Source: Shewanella sp. (GTDB lineage Bacteria > Pseudomonadota > Gammaproteobacteria > Enterobacterales > Shewanellaceae). From it: a stretch of DNA of 13,349 nt. Shown in pieces: positions 6,651-13,349 of the stretch. The stretch is taken from the NCBI GenBank assembly GCA_004195335.1, contig SDWK01000489.1, forward strand, positions 1 through 13,349. The letters are read 5' to 3'. A model generated the notes under the pieces. The model was not told where the DNA came from and searched no databases. It saw only the letters and a program-made list of their open reading frames with translations. Each line of letters begins with the position of its first letter. Within the stretch, counting starts at the first letter, position 1. The position numbers were made by a program, and so were the translations under genes.

Positions 6651-7998
6651 AGGAAAAATACTCTTGGTTGAGGATGACCACTCACTGCGAGAAGCCCTAT
6701 TAGATACGCTATTGCTGGCGCAATATGAATGCACCGATGTAGGTTCTGCAGAAGAGGCGATCATAAAACTGAAAAACGAATCATTCGATATGGTGATCAG
6801 TGACGTGCAGATGGAGGGAATTGGTGGCATAGGTTTACTTAATTACCTTCATCAACATTCTCAAATACCTATGTTGTTAATGACGGCTTATGCCACGATA
6901 GATAATGCGGTGAATGCGATTAAATTGGGTGCGGTTGATTATTTAGCAAAACCTTTTGCTCCCGAGGTGTTATTAAACCAAGTTTCTCGATATATGAAAC
7001 CAAAATTGGTTCAAGATCAACCGATTGTCGCCGATGACAAGAGCCTTGCATTACTCTGTTTGGCTAAAAAAGTGGCTGCATCCGATGCGTCTGTGATGAT
7101 CATGGGGCCCAGTGGTTCGGGAAAAGAGGTGCTTGCACGTTATATTCATCAAAACAGCAGCCGTGTCGATGGCCCGTTTGTGGCGATTAATTGTGCCGCC
7201 ATTCCTGAAAATATGCTCGAAGCCACGCTGTTTGGCTATGAAAAAGGTGCCTTTACCGGCGCTTATCAGGCGTGCCCCGGAAAATTTGAACAAGCGCAGG
7301 GAGGGACTCTGCTGCTTGATGAAATATCTGAAATGGAGTTGGGACTTCAGGCTAAGCTGTTGCGTGTACTTCAAGAGCGCGAAGTTGAGCGTATTGGCGG
7401 GCGTAAAAATATCAAACTCGACGTAAGAGTACTGGCGACATCTAACCGTGATCTAAAAACATTGGCAGCAGCTGGTGAGTTTAGAGAAGATCTTTACTAC
7501 CGAATTAATGTTTTTCCACTTATCTGGCCTTCATTAAACCAAAGACCTGCCGATATTCTGCCGTTGGCGAGGCATCTACTGTTAAGGCATGCTACTACAT
7601 CCGGATTAGCCGAGGTGCCAGAGCTTGAAGAGAGTGCCGCGCGTCGATTGCTTACTCATCGATGGCCTGGAAATGTCAGAGAGTTAGATAATGTGATCCA
7701 GCGGGCACTGATCCTCTTCAATGGAGATAGCATCACAGCGACAGATATCATCATAGATGTTGATGACGTTATGTTGACTCAGGACAACACGCTGCACACG
7801 AGTAGCCCCTACAACCCTGTTGAGTTAGATGCTCTTGGTGATGAATTAAAAGCTCAGGAACATGTGATTATTCTCGAAACGCTGACTCAGTGTCAGGGTA
7901 GTCGTAAGCTTGTCGCTGAAAAACTGGGTATAAGTGCCAGAACTCTCAGATATAAGATGGCTAAAATGCGAGATATGGGGATACAGATCCCGGCTTAA
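6643..7998 (+). CDS. flrC: FlrC, sigma-54-dependent response regulator
   Basis: Response regulator of the NtrC type and partner of FlrB; phosphorylated FlrC activates sigma-54 promoters of hook, late basal-body and filament genes. The 451 residues have three parts. The receiver domain (1-120) has acidic pocket E10/D11/D12, phosphoacceptor D54, T81 and K103. The AAA+ domain (about 130-365) has Walker A GPSGSGKE (155-162), GAFTGA (202-207), Walker B LLLDE (223-227) and WPGNVREL (341-348). The Fis-type helix-turn-helix lies near 418-445 (KLGISARTLRYKM). All catalytic and phosphorelay residues are present, so it should be functional. Unlike FlrA it has a complete phosphorylation site and lacks the LFRS c-di-GMP motif, which separates the two paralogues clearly. 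The next gene, fliE, has its own sigma-54 promoter after a repeat-rich gap. Confidence 0.95.
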   Translation: MSEGKILLVEDDHSLREALLDTLLLAQYECTDVGSAEEAIIKLKNESFDMVISDVQMEGIGGIGLLNYLHQHSQIPMLLMTAYATIDNAVNAIKLGAVDYLAKPFAPEVLLNQVSRYMKPKLVQDQPIVADDKSLALLCLAKKVAASDASVMIMGPSGSGKEVLARYIHQNSSRVDGPFVAINCAAIPENMLEATLFGYEKGAFTGAYQACPGKFEQAQGGTLLLDEISEMELGLQAKLLRVLQEREVERIGGRKNIKLDVRVLATSNRDLKTLAAAGEFREDLYYRINVFPLIWPSLNQRPADILPLARHLLLRHATTSGLAEVPELEESAARRLLTHRWPGNVRELDNVIQRALILFNGDSITATDIIIDVDDVMLTQDNTLHTSSPYNPVELDALGDELKAQEHVIILETLTQCQGSRKLVAEKLGISARTLRYKMAKMRDMGIQIPA

Positions 7999-8027
7999 AA
8001 GCTGAGAAGGACGCCCTGCGGGCTACT

Positions 8028-8047
8028 AGGACGCTCGCAGGCTCACT
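8028..8047 (+). repeat. Copy of the 20-nt intergenic repeat, plus strand
   Basis: AGGACGCTCGCAGGCTCACT matches the reverse complement of 5437-5456 at 19 of 20 bases. It is the middle one of three AGGACG-led modules starting at 8008, 8028 and 8051. Confidence 0.65.
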
Positions 8048-8204
8048 GCTAGGACGGACTTCGTCCTGATAGGTTCTAGCAAAAGCAAAAGCAAAAGCAA
8101 AAGCACAAGCTTGTATTGGTTAGGTTTTAAGTTCATTTTCCCCAACCTAGAACCTAGGAGAAGCAGCGCGACGCCCTCGAAGTGACGAAGTCACGTCCTA
8201 GCAG
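8046..8204. repeat. Long imperfect inverted repeat (MITE-like)
   Basis: The left arm CTGCTAGGACG plus GACTTCGTC (8046-8065) matches the reverse complement of GACGAAGTC plus CGTCCTAGCAG (8184-8204), with one extra base on the right. Further in, TAGGTTCTAG (8070-8079) pairs exactly with CTAGAACCTA (8147-8156). The right arm also has its own hairpin, GTGAC-GAA-GTCAC (8182-8194). The whole reads as two oppositely oriented copies of a modular repeat, or a small non-coding inverted-repeat element. I see no transposase and no clear target-site duplication. Confidence 0.6.
8081..8110 (+). repeat. Hexanucleotide tandem repeat (AAAAGC)
   Basis: Four perfect AAAAGC units (8081-8104) are followed by one variant, ACAAGC (8105-8110). 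Such arrays can change copy number by replication slippage, here in 6-bp steps, about 135 bp upstream of the fliE promoter. Confidence 0.85.
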
Positions 8205-8242
8205 CGTAGCGTTCTTCTTAGCTCCCCCCCCTTCTGTTTAAC

Positions 8243-8260
8243 TTGGCAAACTTATTGCAT
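8243..8260 (+). promoter_or_regulatory. Sigma-54 promoter of the fliE operon
   Basis: TTGGCAAACTTATTGCAT has GG (8245-8246) and GC (8257-8258) separated by exactly 10 bp, with TTGGCA and TTGCAT matching the -24/-12 consensus well. Transcription should begin near 8270, giving a leader of about 65 nt to the fliE ATG. FlrA is the likely activator by analogy with Vibrio class II operons. Confidence 0.85.
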
Positions 8261-8298
8261 CGTCATAACTATCTGTGATTTTCGTCAACTATTCGTCA
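8261..8298 (+). promoter_or_regulatory. Three phased CGTCA repeats in the fliE leader
   Basis: CGTCA occurs at 8261, 8283 and 8294, offsets of 22 and 11 bp, so all three face the same side of the helix. The last two lie in tandem 11-bp copies beginning TTCGTCA. They sit around and downstream of the expected start site. GTCA is also the half-site of the FleQ box, so activator binding is possible but unproven. Confidence 0.35.
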
Positions 8299-8335
8299 CT
8301 TTAGATTCAAGAAGGACGGCGATAGGGAGCATGTT

Positions 8336-8668
8336 ATGCAAATTGGTGCCAATTCATTACTGCAAGAGATGCAGTCACTCAGCGGTGAAATTCCAGCTGG
8401 CGGTATTAGTAGCCAAATTACCAGACAGGTAAATAATACGTCTGGCAGTAATTTTGGTGAGCTCCTCTCTCAAGCCGTGGGCAGCGTGGGTGAGCTTCAA
8501 GCCAACTCGGCTTCTATGGCTAGTCGACTGGATATGGGAGATACAAGAGTGACCTTATCCGATACCGTCATTGCCAGAGAGAAAGCGAGTGTTGCCTTTG
8601 AGGCTACAGTTCAAGTTAGAAACAAGTTTGTTGAAGCTTATAAACAAATTATGAGTATGCCTGTATAA
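8336..8668 (+). CDS. fliE: FliE, MS ring-rod junction protein
   Basis: Links the FliF MS ring to the proximal rod and is among the first substrates exported. The 110-residue product has the FliE pattern: a variable N-terminus, a central FGELLSQAVGSVGELQANS (40-58), then the conserved C-terminal helices, including VAFEATVQVRNKFVEAYKQIMSMPV at the end. Length is typical. The start at 8336 is set by AGGGAG (8324-8329), 6 nt upstream; an ATG at 8331 is out of frame and only 1 nt from that site. It is the first gene of the operon transcribed from 8243-8260, and fliF follows after 64 nt. Confidence 0.95.
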   Translation: MQIGANSLLQEMQSLSGEIPAGGISSQITRQVNNTSGSNFGELLSQAVGSVGELQANSASMASRLDMGDTRVTLSDTVIAREKASVAFEATVQVRNKFVEAYKQIMSMPV

Positions 8669-8732
8669 TTCCGGCCAATCGAAAGTTTGAGTTATTAGCA
8701 AAAATTATGCATAGAACAAGCAGGTATCTATT

Positions 8733-10454
8733 GTGAGTACAGATATGGTTGTAGGTACAAATTCCACATTGGCAAGCGATGGCCTTGCCGGTGGTGTACA
8801 AGAAGAAAATAAGTCTGGCGGCATTGGCTCTTTTGGTGGAGCCGATATGTTACGTCAGGTGACCATGATTCTTGCACTTGCGATTTGCCTTGCCCTTGCG
8901 GTATTTGTCATGTTGTGGGCACAGGAGCCTGAATTCAGACCATTGGGGAAAATGTCTACCCAAGAGATGATTCAGGTATTGGATGTACTCGACAAGAATA
9001 AGATCAAGTATGAGATAGATGTCGATGTCGTTAAGGTGCCCGAAGATAAGTATCAAGATGTAAAATTGATGCTCAGTCGTGAAGGTGTTGACAGTCCTTC
9101 GAATAGCAGCGATTTCCTGAGTCAAGACAGCGGGTTTGGCGTCAGCCAAAGAATGGAGCAGGCCAGACTCAAACACAGTCAAGAGCTCAATCTGGCCCGA
9201 ACTATCGAAGAGTTAAGAAGTGTCACCCGCGCAAAAGTTATTTTAGCGATTCCAAAAGAAAATGTATTTGCACGTAATCGCTCTAAGCCCAGCGCCACGG
9301 TTGTGGTCAATGCCCGCCGTGGAAGTCTCGGTCAGGAAGAAGTTGATTCAATAGTCGATATTGTGGCGTCAGCCGTTCAAGGGTTGGAGCCTACACGTGT
9401 GACAGTCACAGACTCCAATGGCAGATTGCTTAATTCCGGCAGCCAGGATGCGGTCTCGGCTCGCGCTCGTCGGGAACAAGAGTTGGTTCAACAAAAAGAG
9501 TCGGAATATCGAAACAAGGTACAATCGATACTGATGCCAATCTTGGGGCCTGAGAATTTTAGCTCTCAAGTCGATGTTAGCATGGACTTCACCTCCGTTG
9601 AGCAGACGGCTAAACGGTTTAACCCTGACCTGCCTGCACTTCGAAGTGAGATGACTGTCGAGAATAATTCCAATGGTGCAACGACAGGCGGTATACCCGG
9701 AGCCTTGTCTAATCAACCACCTATGGAAGCGAATATTCCGCAAGAGGCGTTAAATAATCAGGCTAATGCAGAGTCTAATTCATCTTCTGGCGCATCTCAT
9801 CGGGAAGCGACGCGAAACTTTGAACTCGATACTACCATTAGCCACACAAGGCAACAGGTTGGTATGGTGAGGCGAGTGAGTGTTTCGGTCGCTATCGATT
9901 TTAAATCCGGCAGTGTCGGTGAAGATGGTCAGGTTAATCGTGTACCCAGAACCGAACAAGAGCTATCAAATATCCGTCGATTACTCGAAGGTGCAGTGGG
10001 CTTCAATAGCCAGCGTGGTGACATGATCGAAGTCGTCACCGTTCCTTTTATGGATCAGCTTGTTGAGGAATTACCAGCCCCGGAAATGTGGGAACAACCC
10101 TGGTTTTGGCGTGCAATTAAGCTAGCCTTGGGTGGGATTGTTATCTTGGTGCTGATTCTTGCGGTTGTCAGACCTATGTTAAAACGACTCATCTATCCCG
10201 ATAGTGTTAAATTGCCGGATGAGCCAAGATTTGGTGATGAGCTGGCCGAGATTGAAGATCAGTACGCTTCAGATACTTTAGGCATGCTGAATCGACCTGA
10301 TTCTGAATACAGTTACGCCGACGATGGTTCAATTTTGATACCAGATCTTCACAAAGATGATGATATGATTAAAGCGATTAGAGCGTTGGTGGCAAATGAG
10401 CCTGAACTGTCGACACAAGTCGTAAAGGGTTGGTTACAAAAAAATGAGCAATGA
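8733..10454 (+). CDS. fliF: FliF, MS ring protein
   Basis: Forms the membrane-embedded MS ring on which rod, export gate and switch are assembled. The 573-residue product has a first membrane segment at about 43-62, periplasmic ring-building motifs (about 66-230, with the conserved EFRPLGKM near 67-74 and QDSGFGVSQRMEQ at 131-143), a second periplasmic region with a low-complexity N/G/S/A-rich loop (about 308-360), a second membrane segment at about 459-480, and a cytoplasmic tail ending in ALVANEPELSTQVVKGWLQ (551-569), the FliG-binding part. The start is GTG at 8733, preceded by AGCAGG 8 nt upstream; an ATG four codons later has no ribosome site. Its 3' end overlaps fliG by 11 nt. Confidence 0.96.
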   Translation: MSTDMVVGTNSTLASDGLAGGVQEENKSGGIGSFGGADMLRQVTMILALAICLALAVFVMLWAQEPEFRPLGKMSTQEMIQVLDVLDKNKIKYEIDVDVVKVPEDKYQDVKLMLSREGVDSPSNSSDFLSQDSGFGVSQRMEQARLKHSQELNLARTIEELRSVTRAKVILAIPKENVFARNRSKPSATVVVNARRGSLGQEEVDSIVDIVASAVQGLEPTRVTVTDSNGRLLNSGSQDAVSARARREQELVQQKESEYRNKVQSILMPILGPENFSSQVDVSMDFTSVEQTAKRFNPDLPALRSEMTVENNSNGATTGGIPGALSNQPPMEANIPQEALNNQANAESNSSSGASHREATRNFELDTTISHTRQQVGMVRRVSVSVAIDFKSGSVGEDGQVNRVPRTEQELSNIRRLLEGAVGFNSQRGDMIEVVTVPFMDQLVEELPAPEMWEQPWFWRAIKLALGGIVILVLILAVVRPMLKRLIYPDSVKLPDEPRFGDELAEIEDQYASDTLGMLNRPDSEYSYADDGSILIPDLHKDDDMIKAIRALVANEPELSTQVVKGWLQKNEQ

Positions 10455-11493
10455 TAACGAGAACGAAATTAAGCCCAAAAGTGGAAGATTTGATGTCGAA
10501 GATCTTTCCGGTGTCGAAAAAACGGCTATTTTATTGCTGAGTTTGAGCGAAGCCGATGCCGCTTCAATTTTGAAGCATCTTGAACCTAAGCAAGTTCAGA
10601 AAGTGGGCATGGCAATGGCCGCGATGCAAGATTTTGGTCAAGAGAAAGTCATTGCTGTTCATCAACTATTTTTGGATGAAGTTCAGAAGTATTCCTCAAT
10701 TGGTTTTAACAGTGAAGAGTTCGTTCGTAAGGCGTTGACAGCCGCATTGGGTGAAGACAAGGCCGGTAACCTGATTGAACAAATCATAATGGGTAGCGGC
10801 GCTAAAGGCCTCGAATCACTTAAGTGGATGGATGCACGTCAAGTAGCCACCATAATCCAGAATGAGCATCCCCAAATCCAAACCATTGTTCTCTCGTACT
10901 TGGAACCCGATCAAGCCGCTGAAATTTTTGCTCAGTCGCCAGAAAATACCCGCCTCGATTTGATGATGCGAATCGCGAATTTAGAGGAGGTTCAACCGGC
11001 CGCGTTGCAAGAGTTGAATGATATTATGGAGAAGCAGTTTGCTGGACAAGGTGGTGCTCAAGCCGCCAAGATGGGTGGATTAAAAGCGGCTGCTAACATC
11101 ATGAACTATCTCGATACCGGTGTTGAGAGCCAGTTGATGGAGACCATGAGAGAGTCTGATGAAGAGATGGCTCAGCAGATACAAGATCTGATGTTTGTCT
11201 TTGAGAACCTCATCGATGTTGATGATATAGGCATTCAGACTCTTCTGCGTGAAATCCAGCAGGACGTGTTAATGAAGGCGCTTAAGGGTGCTGATGATCC
11301 GCTTAAAGAAAAGATATTAAGCAATATGTCTAAGCGTGCAGCTGAACTATTGCGTGATGATCTTGAAGCCATGGGACCTATCAGGATCAGTGAGGTTGAA
11401 GTGGCTCAAAAAGAGATCCTTTCTATTGCACGACGTCTCAGTGATAGCGGTGAAATTATCCTAGGCGGCGGTGGTGGTGAAGAGTTCTTATAA
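10444..11493 (+). CDS. fliG: FliG, flagellar motor switch protein
   Basis: Rotor protein that joins FliF to FliM and takes up torque from the stator. The 349-residue product has the N-terminal FliF-binding domain (about 15-110), the middle domain with the EHPQ motif (141-144), and the C-terminal torque domain. The charged residues that match the E. coli torque helix are present: K281, R298, D305, D306 and R314. The protein ends in GGGGGEEFL. The start overlaps the last 11 nt of fliF, and only a distant purine-rich stretch (AAAGGG near 10424) precedes it, so translation is likely coupled to fliF. fliH starts at the stop codon (TAATG). Confidence 0.97.
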   Translation: MSNDNENEIKPKSGRFDVEDLSGVEKTAILLLSLSEADAASILKHLEPKQVQKVGMAMAAMQDFGQEKVIAVHQLFLDEVQKYSSIGFNSEEFVRKALTAALGEDKAGNLIEQIIMGSGAKGLESLKWMDARQVATIIQNEHPQIQTIVLSYLEPDQAAEIFAQSPENTRLDLMMRIANLEEVQPAALQELNDIMEKQFAGQGGAQAAKMGGLKAAANIMNYLDTGVESQLMETMRESDEEMAQQIQDLMFVFENLIDVDDIGIQTLLREIQQDVLMKALKGADDPLKEKILSNMSKRAAELLRDDLEAMGPIRISEVEVAQKEILSIARRLSDSGEIILGGGGGEEFL

Positions 11494-12503
11494 TGAAACA
11501 AAATAACCCCGATAAGCCTAATGAAGAGAATAAACCTGAGTTTGAAATGGATTTCAGCCATTGGAAAATTCCCGATGTAACCCAGACTATTTCTGATGAT
11601 GTATCAAATTTGTTCGGCCGCAAGGCTACTCAACATGAAGATGTCGAAGAAGCCGAGTCATTTTCCCCTCCGACCCTGAGTGAAATAGAAGATATCCGCA
11701 AACAAGCTGAACAGGATGGGTTTACTGAAGGGAAAGAAGAAGGCTATAAAACGGGTGTTGAAAGTGGTCGCTTAGAAGGGCTGGAACAGGGCCATAGTGA
11801 AGGGTTTGTGCAAGGCCAGGAGCAAGGTTTCCAGGAGGGAGTGGAGCAAGCTAAAGGGTTAATTAATCGGTTTGAATCCTTACTCTCTCAATTTGAAAAA
11901 CCGATGCAGCTGCTCGACAGCGAAATAGAGTTGGAGGTCATTCAATTGATCATGAAGCTGTCGAAAGCCGTGATTGGACATGAGCTAAAAACTCACCCTG
12001 AACATATTCTTTCCGCATTAAGGCTAGGTGTCGACTCTTTGCCGATAAAAGAGCAAGGCATTGTTATTCGTCTCCATCCTGATGACCATCAGCTCGTTCA
12101 AGAATTGTATACGCATAATCAATTAGAGAAAAATCGTTGGGAACTGGAAGCTGATCCGAGTTTAACCCCTGGCGACTGCGTTATTAATAGCCAGCGAAGT
12201 AGCGTCGATATGCGTCTTGATGCACGGATTAATTCGGTTTTTGAGGAGTTAGAGGGTCACCAGCAGCATCTTGCTCAAACGATTGAACAGCAAAAACAGG
12301 AGTTGGACTCCCAAGTCAGGGAGGCTTCTTCAAAAGAGATTGAAAATCATTCAAATATGCAAGAACCACAGCAGAACCAAGATGGCAATACTGAAATGCC
12401 CAGTGTCGATAATGACATGAAGGATAGCAATCATTCTGAACCGGTTCCAGGCAATGAGAGCGATGGATCACGCTCGGAAAACCCAAATGATAATGGGGCC
12501 TAG
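11493..12503 (+). CDS. fliH: FliH, export ATPase regulator
   Basis: Binds the FliI ATPase as a dimer and links it to the export gate and C-ring. The 336 residues show an N-terminal region with FSHWKIPD (21-28), a glycine ladder with Gly at every fourth residue from 76 to 116 (eleven glycines, ten consecutive GxxxG steps), and the FliH/YscL domain at about 125-255 (VIGHELKTHPEHIL, then RLHPDD and the ending DMRLDARINSVFEEL). The last 80 residues are rich in Gln, Asn, Asp, Glu and Ser with no recognisable domain and look disordered. The ATG overlaps the fliG stop by one base, and GAAGAG (11479-11484) serves as ribosome site. Confidence 0.93.
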   Translation: MKQNNPDKPNEENKPEFEMDFSHWKIPDVTQTISDDVSNLFGRKATQHEDVEEAESFSPPTLSEIEDIRKQAEQDGFTEGKEEGYKTGVESGRLEGLEQGHSEGFVQGQEQGFQEGVEQAKGLINRFESLLSQFEKPMQLLDSEIELEVIQLIMKLSKAVIGHELKTHPEHILSALRLGVDSLPIKEQGIVIRLHPDDHQLVQELYTHNQLEKNRWELEADPSLTPGDCVINSQRSSVDMRLDARINSVFEELEGHQQHLAQTIEQQKQELDSQVREASSKEIENHSNMQEPQQNQDGNTEMPSVDNDMKDSNHSEPVPGNESDGSRSENPNDNGA

Positions 12504-12600
12504 ACCTATGGGAAAAGAGTGAATAATGAAATGGATAGTTATCTGTTCTACGTCAGTTCGTTAATACAATACCGCATTCATTGAATAGGCGAAGAACACC
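12504..12600 (+). other. Unusually wide gap between fliH and fliI
   Basis: Ninety-seven nucleotides separate fliH from fliI, while fliF/fliG and fliG/fliH overlap. It holds a 12-codon reading frame (12526-12564, MKWIVICSTSVR) with no convincing ribosome site. No promoter or terminator is recognised. I do not call the short frame a gene. Confidence 0.4.
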
Positions 12601-13349
12601 ATGCGTAGCCGCCAAAACCAACTACTCAGTAAAATTAAACATCAATCTATCAAGGTTCATCCCTTCGTCGCTGAGGCGAGTGGTCAGCTGGTTCGAGTTG
12701 TTGGTCTCACGCTCGAGGCCTCCGGATGTCGTGCATCTATAGGAAGCCTGTGTAGCATTGAAACGTTAGCCGGTGAGCTGGTTGCTGAGGTCATCGGATT
12801 TGATGATGAACTGCTTTATCTGATGCCAATCGAAGAGCTTCGAGGTGTGTTGCCTGGGGCTAAAGTTACTCCATTAGGTGAACAGACGGGTCTGAATGTA
12901 GGAATGTCACTTCTTGGCAGAGTACTCGACGGTAATGGTCACCCTCTGGACGGGCTTGGTCGGTTGCAAACCGAACAAAAAGCGCCAAGACACTCACAAG
13001 CTATTAACCCGTTATCGCGAAGGGCCATTACAGAGCCACTGGATGTTGGGGTAAGGGCGATTAATGCTATGCTCACGGTCGGTAAGGGCCAACGTATGGG
13101 GCTTTTTGCAGGTTCAGGTGTGGGAAAGAGTGTGCTGCTTGGGATGATGACAAGAGGAACAACTGCCGATGTCATTGTTGTCGGCTTGGTGGGGGAGCGT
13201 GGACGAGAAGTTAAAGAGTTTATTGAAGAAATTCTAGGTAAAGAGGGGCGTGCTCGCTCTGTTGTTGTCGCAGCCCCTGCTGATACATCCCCCTTAATGC
13301 GCCTTCGTGCATGCGAAACTGCCACAAGAATAGCCGAATATTTCAGAGA
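12601..13349 (+). CDS. fliI: FliI, flagellar export ATPase (partial, 3' end missing)
   Basis: Cytoplasmic ATPase of the flagellar type III export system, related to F1-ATPase beta and regulated by FliH. The window holds the first 249 codons, and the frame stays open to the last base; the family usually has about 440-450 residues, so a bit more than half is present. The N-terminal barrel is followed by the catalytic domain, with Walker A AGSGVGKS (170-177), the catalytic Glu E199 in GERGREV (198-204) and PADTSPLMR (226-234). The ATG at 12601 is the first in-frame start after a stop codon at 12586-12588; GAAG at 12591-12594 is a weak ribosome site. The gene is truncated by the window edge, not by mutation. 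Confidence 0.95.
   Translation, partial: MRSRQNQLLSKIKHQSIKVHPFVAEASGQLVRVVGLTLEASGCRASIGSLCSIETLAGELVAEVIGFDDELLYLMPIEELRGVLPGAKVTPLGEQTGLNVGMSLLGRVLDGNGHPLDGLGRLQTEQKAPRHSQAINPLSRRAITEPLDVGVRAINAMLTVGKGQRMGLFAGSGVGKSVLLGMMTRGTTADVIVVGLVGERGREVKEFIEEILGKEGRARSVVVAAPADTSPLMRLRACETATRIAEYFR

Larger units (their letters stand above)
7999..8335. other. Repeat-rich intergenic region flrC-fliE
   Basis: This 337-nt gap has no credible gene. From left to right it holds three tandem AGGACG-type hairpin modules (about 8008-8069), a TAGGTTCTAG arm, a tandem AAAAGC hexamer (8081-8110), an A/T-rich centre, the inverted counterparts of the left modules (8147-8204), a C8 tract (8224-8231), the sigma-54 promoter (8243-8260) and the fliE leader with three CGTCA copies. 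It contains six CTAG tetramers. I see no T-tract-backed terminator for flrC, although the hairpins GCCC-TGC-GGGC (8013-8023) and AGGACG...CGTCCT (8051-8067) could slow or end transcription. Confidence 0.7.

Noticed and set aside
7112..7426. Plus-strand 104-codon frame inside flrC
   Set aside because: It lies wholly within the AAA+ domain of flrC in another frame, and the flrC motifs (Walker A, GAFTGA) show which frame is real.
8081..8110. Possible CRISPR-like array
   Set aside because: Units are 6 bp with no spacers; this is a simple tandem repeat and no cas gene is nearby.
8331..8335. ATG at 8331 as the fliE start
   Set aside because: It is out of frame with the FliE family sequence and only 1 nt from the Shine-Dalgarno.
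9654..9815. Low-complexity N/G/S/A-rich insert in FliF as an unusual domain
   Set aside because: A variable flexible loop is normal in this periplasmic part of FliF, and both flanks are well conserved.
12526..12564. Twelve-codon frame between fliH and fliI as a gene
   Set aside because: Too short, with no convincing ribosome site and no recognisable peptide.
12939..13325. Minus-strand 128-codon frame at the right edge
   Set aside because: It is opposite fliI, whose Walker A and catalytic motifs establish the plus-strand frame.

Overview
This window is a stretch of a polar-flagellum gene cluster from a gammaproteobacterium, most likely a Shewanella. The reasons are the gene order (flagellin, flaG, fliD, flaI/fliT-like, fliS, flrA, flrB, flrC, fliE, fliF, fliG, fliH, fliI), the FlrA/FlrB/FlrC regulators in place of FlhDC, the short 273-residue flagellin with almost no variable centre, and the moderate GC content. 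All genes read on the plus strand and all look intact, except fliI, which runs off the right edge. I see no insertion sequence, CRISPR array, tRNA, rRNA or foreign gene cargo.

Layout. (1) 1-3595, filament and cap block: flagellin, a strong terminator-like hairpin, then flaG, fliD, a FliT-like chaperone gene with a TTG start, and fliS. (2) 3596-5318: a 289-nt regulatory gap and flrA, the sigma-54-dependent master activator, which keeps the c-di-GMP-binding residues known from FleQ/FlrA. (3) 5319-7998: a 216-nt gap with hairpins and a sigma-54 promoter, then the overlapping two-component pair flrB-flrC. (4) 7999-8335: a 337-nt gap with a modular inverted repeat, a hexanucleotide tandem repeat, a C8 tract and a second sigma-54 promoter. 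(5) 8336-13349: fliE, fliF, fliG, fliH and partial fliI, the start of the basal-body/switch/export operon.

How it works together. From knowledge of Vibrio and Shewanella, FlrA with sigma-54 switches on flrBC and the fliE operon. FlrB phosphorylates FlrC, which activates later hook and filament genes. FliE/FliF/FliG build the rod junction, MS ring and switch rotor; FliH/FliI energise export; flagellin, FliD, FliS and the FlaI chaperone make the filament and its cap. FlaG is filament-associated.

The protein-coding content is conventional and I found no evidence of an undescribed multi-gene system. The less ordinary signals are between genes: a CTAG-rich hairpin repeat family in just the two gaps that carry the sigma-54 promoters, a FleQ-box-like palindrome over a candidate -35 of flrA, an inverted repeat that could mask the flrB ribosome binding site only in read-through mRNA, and 11-bp-phased CGTCA repeats downstream of the fliE promoter.
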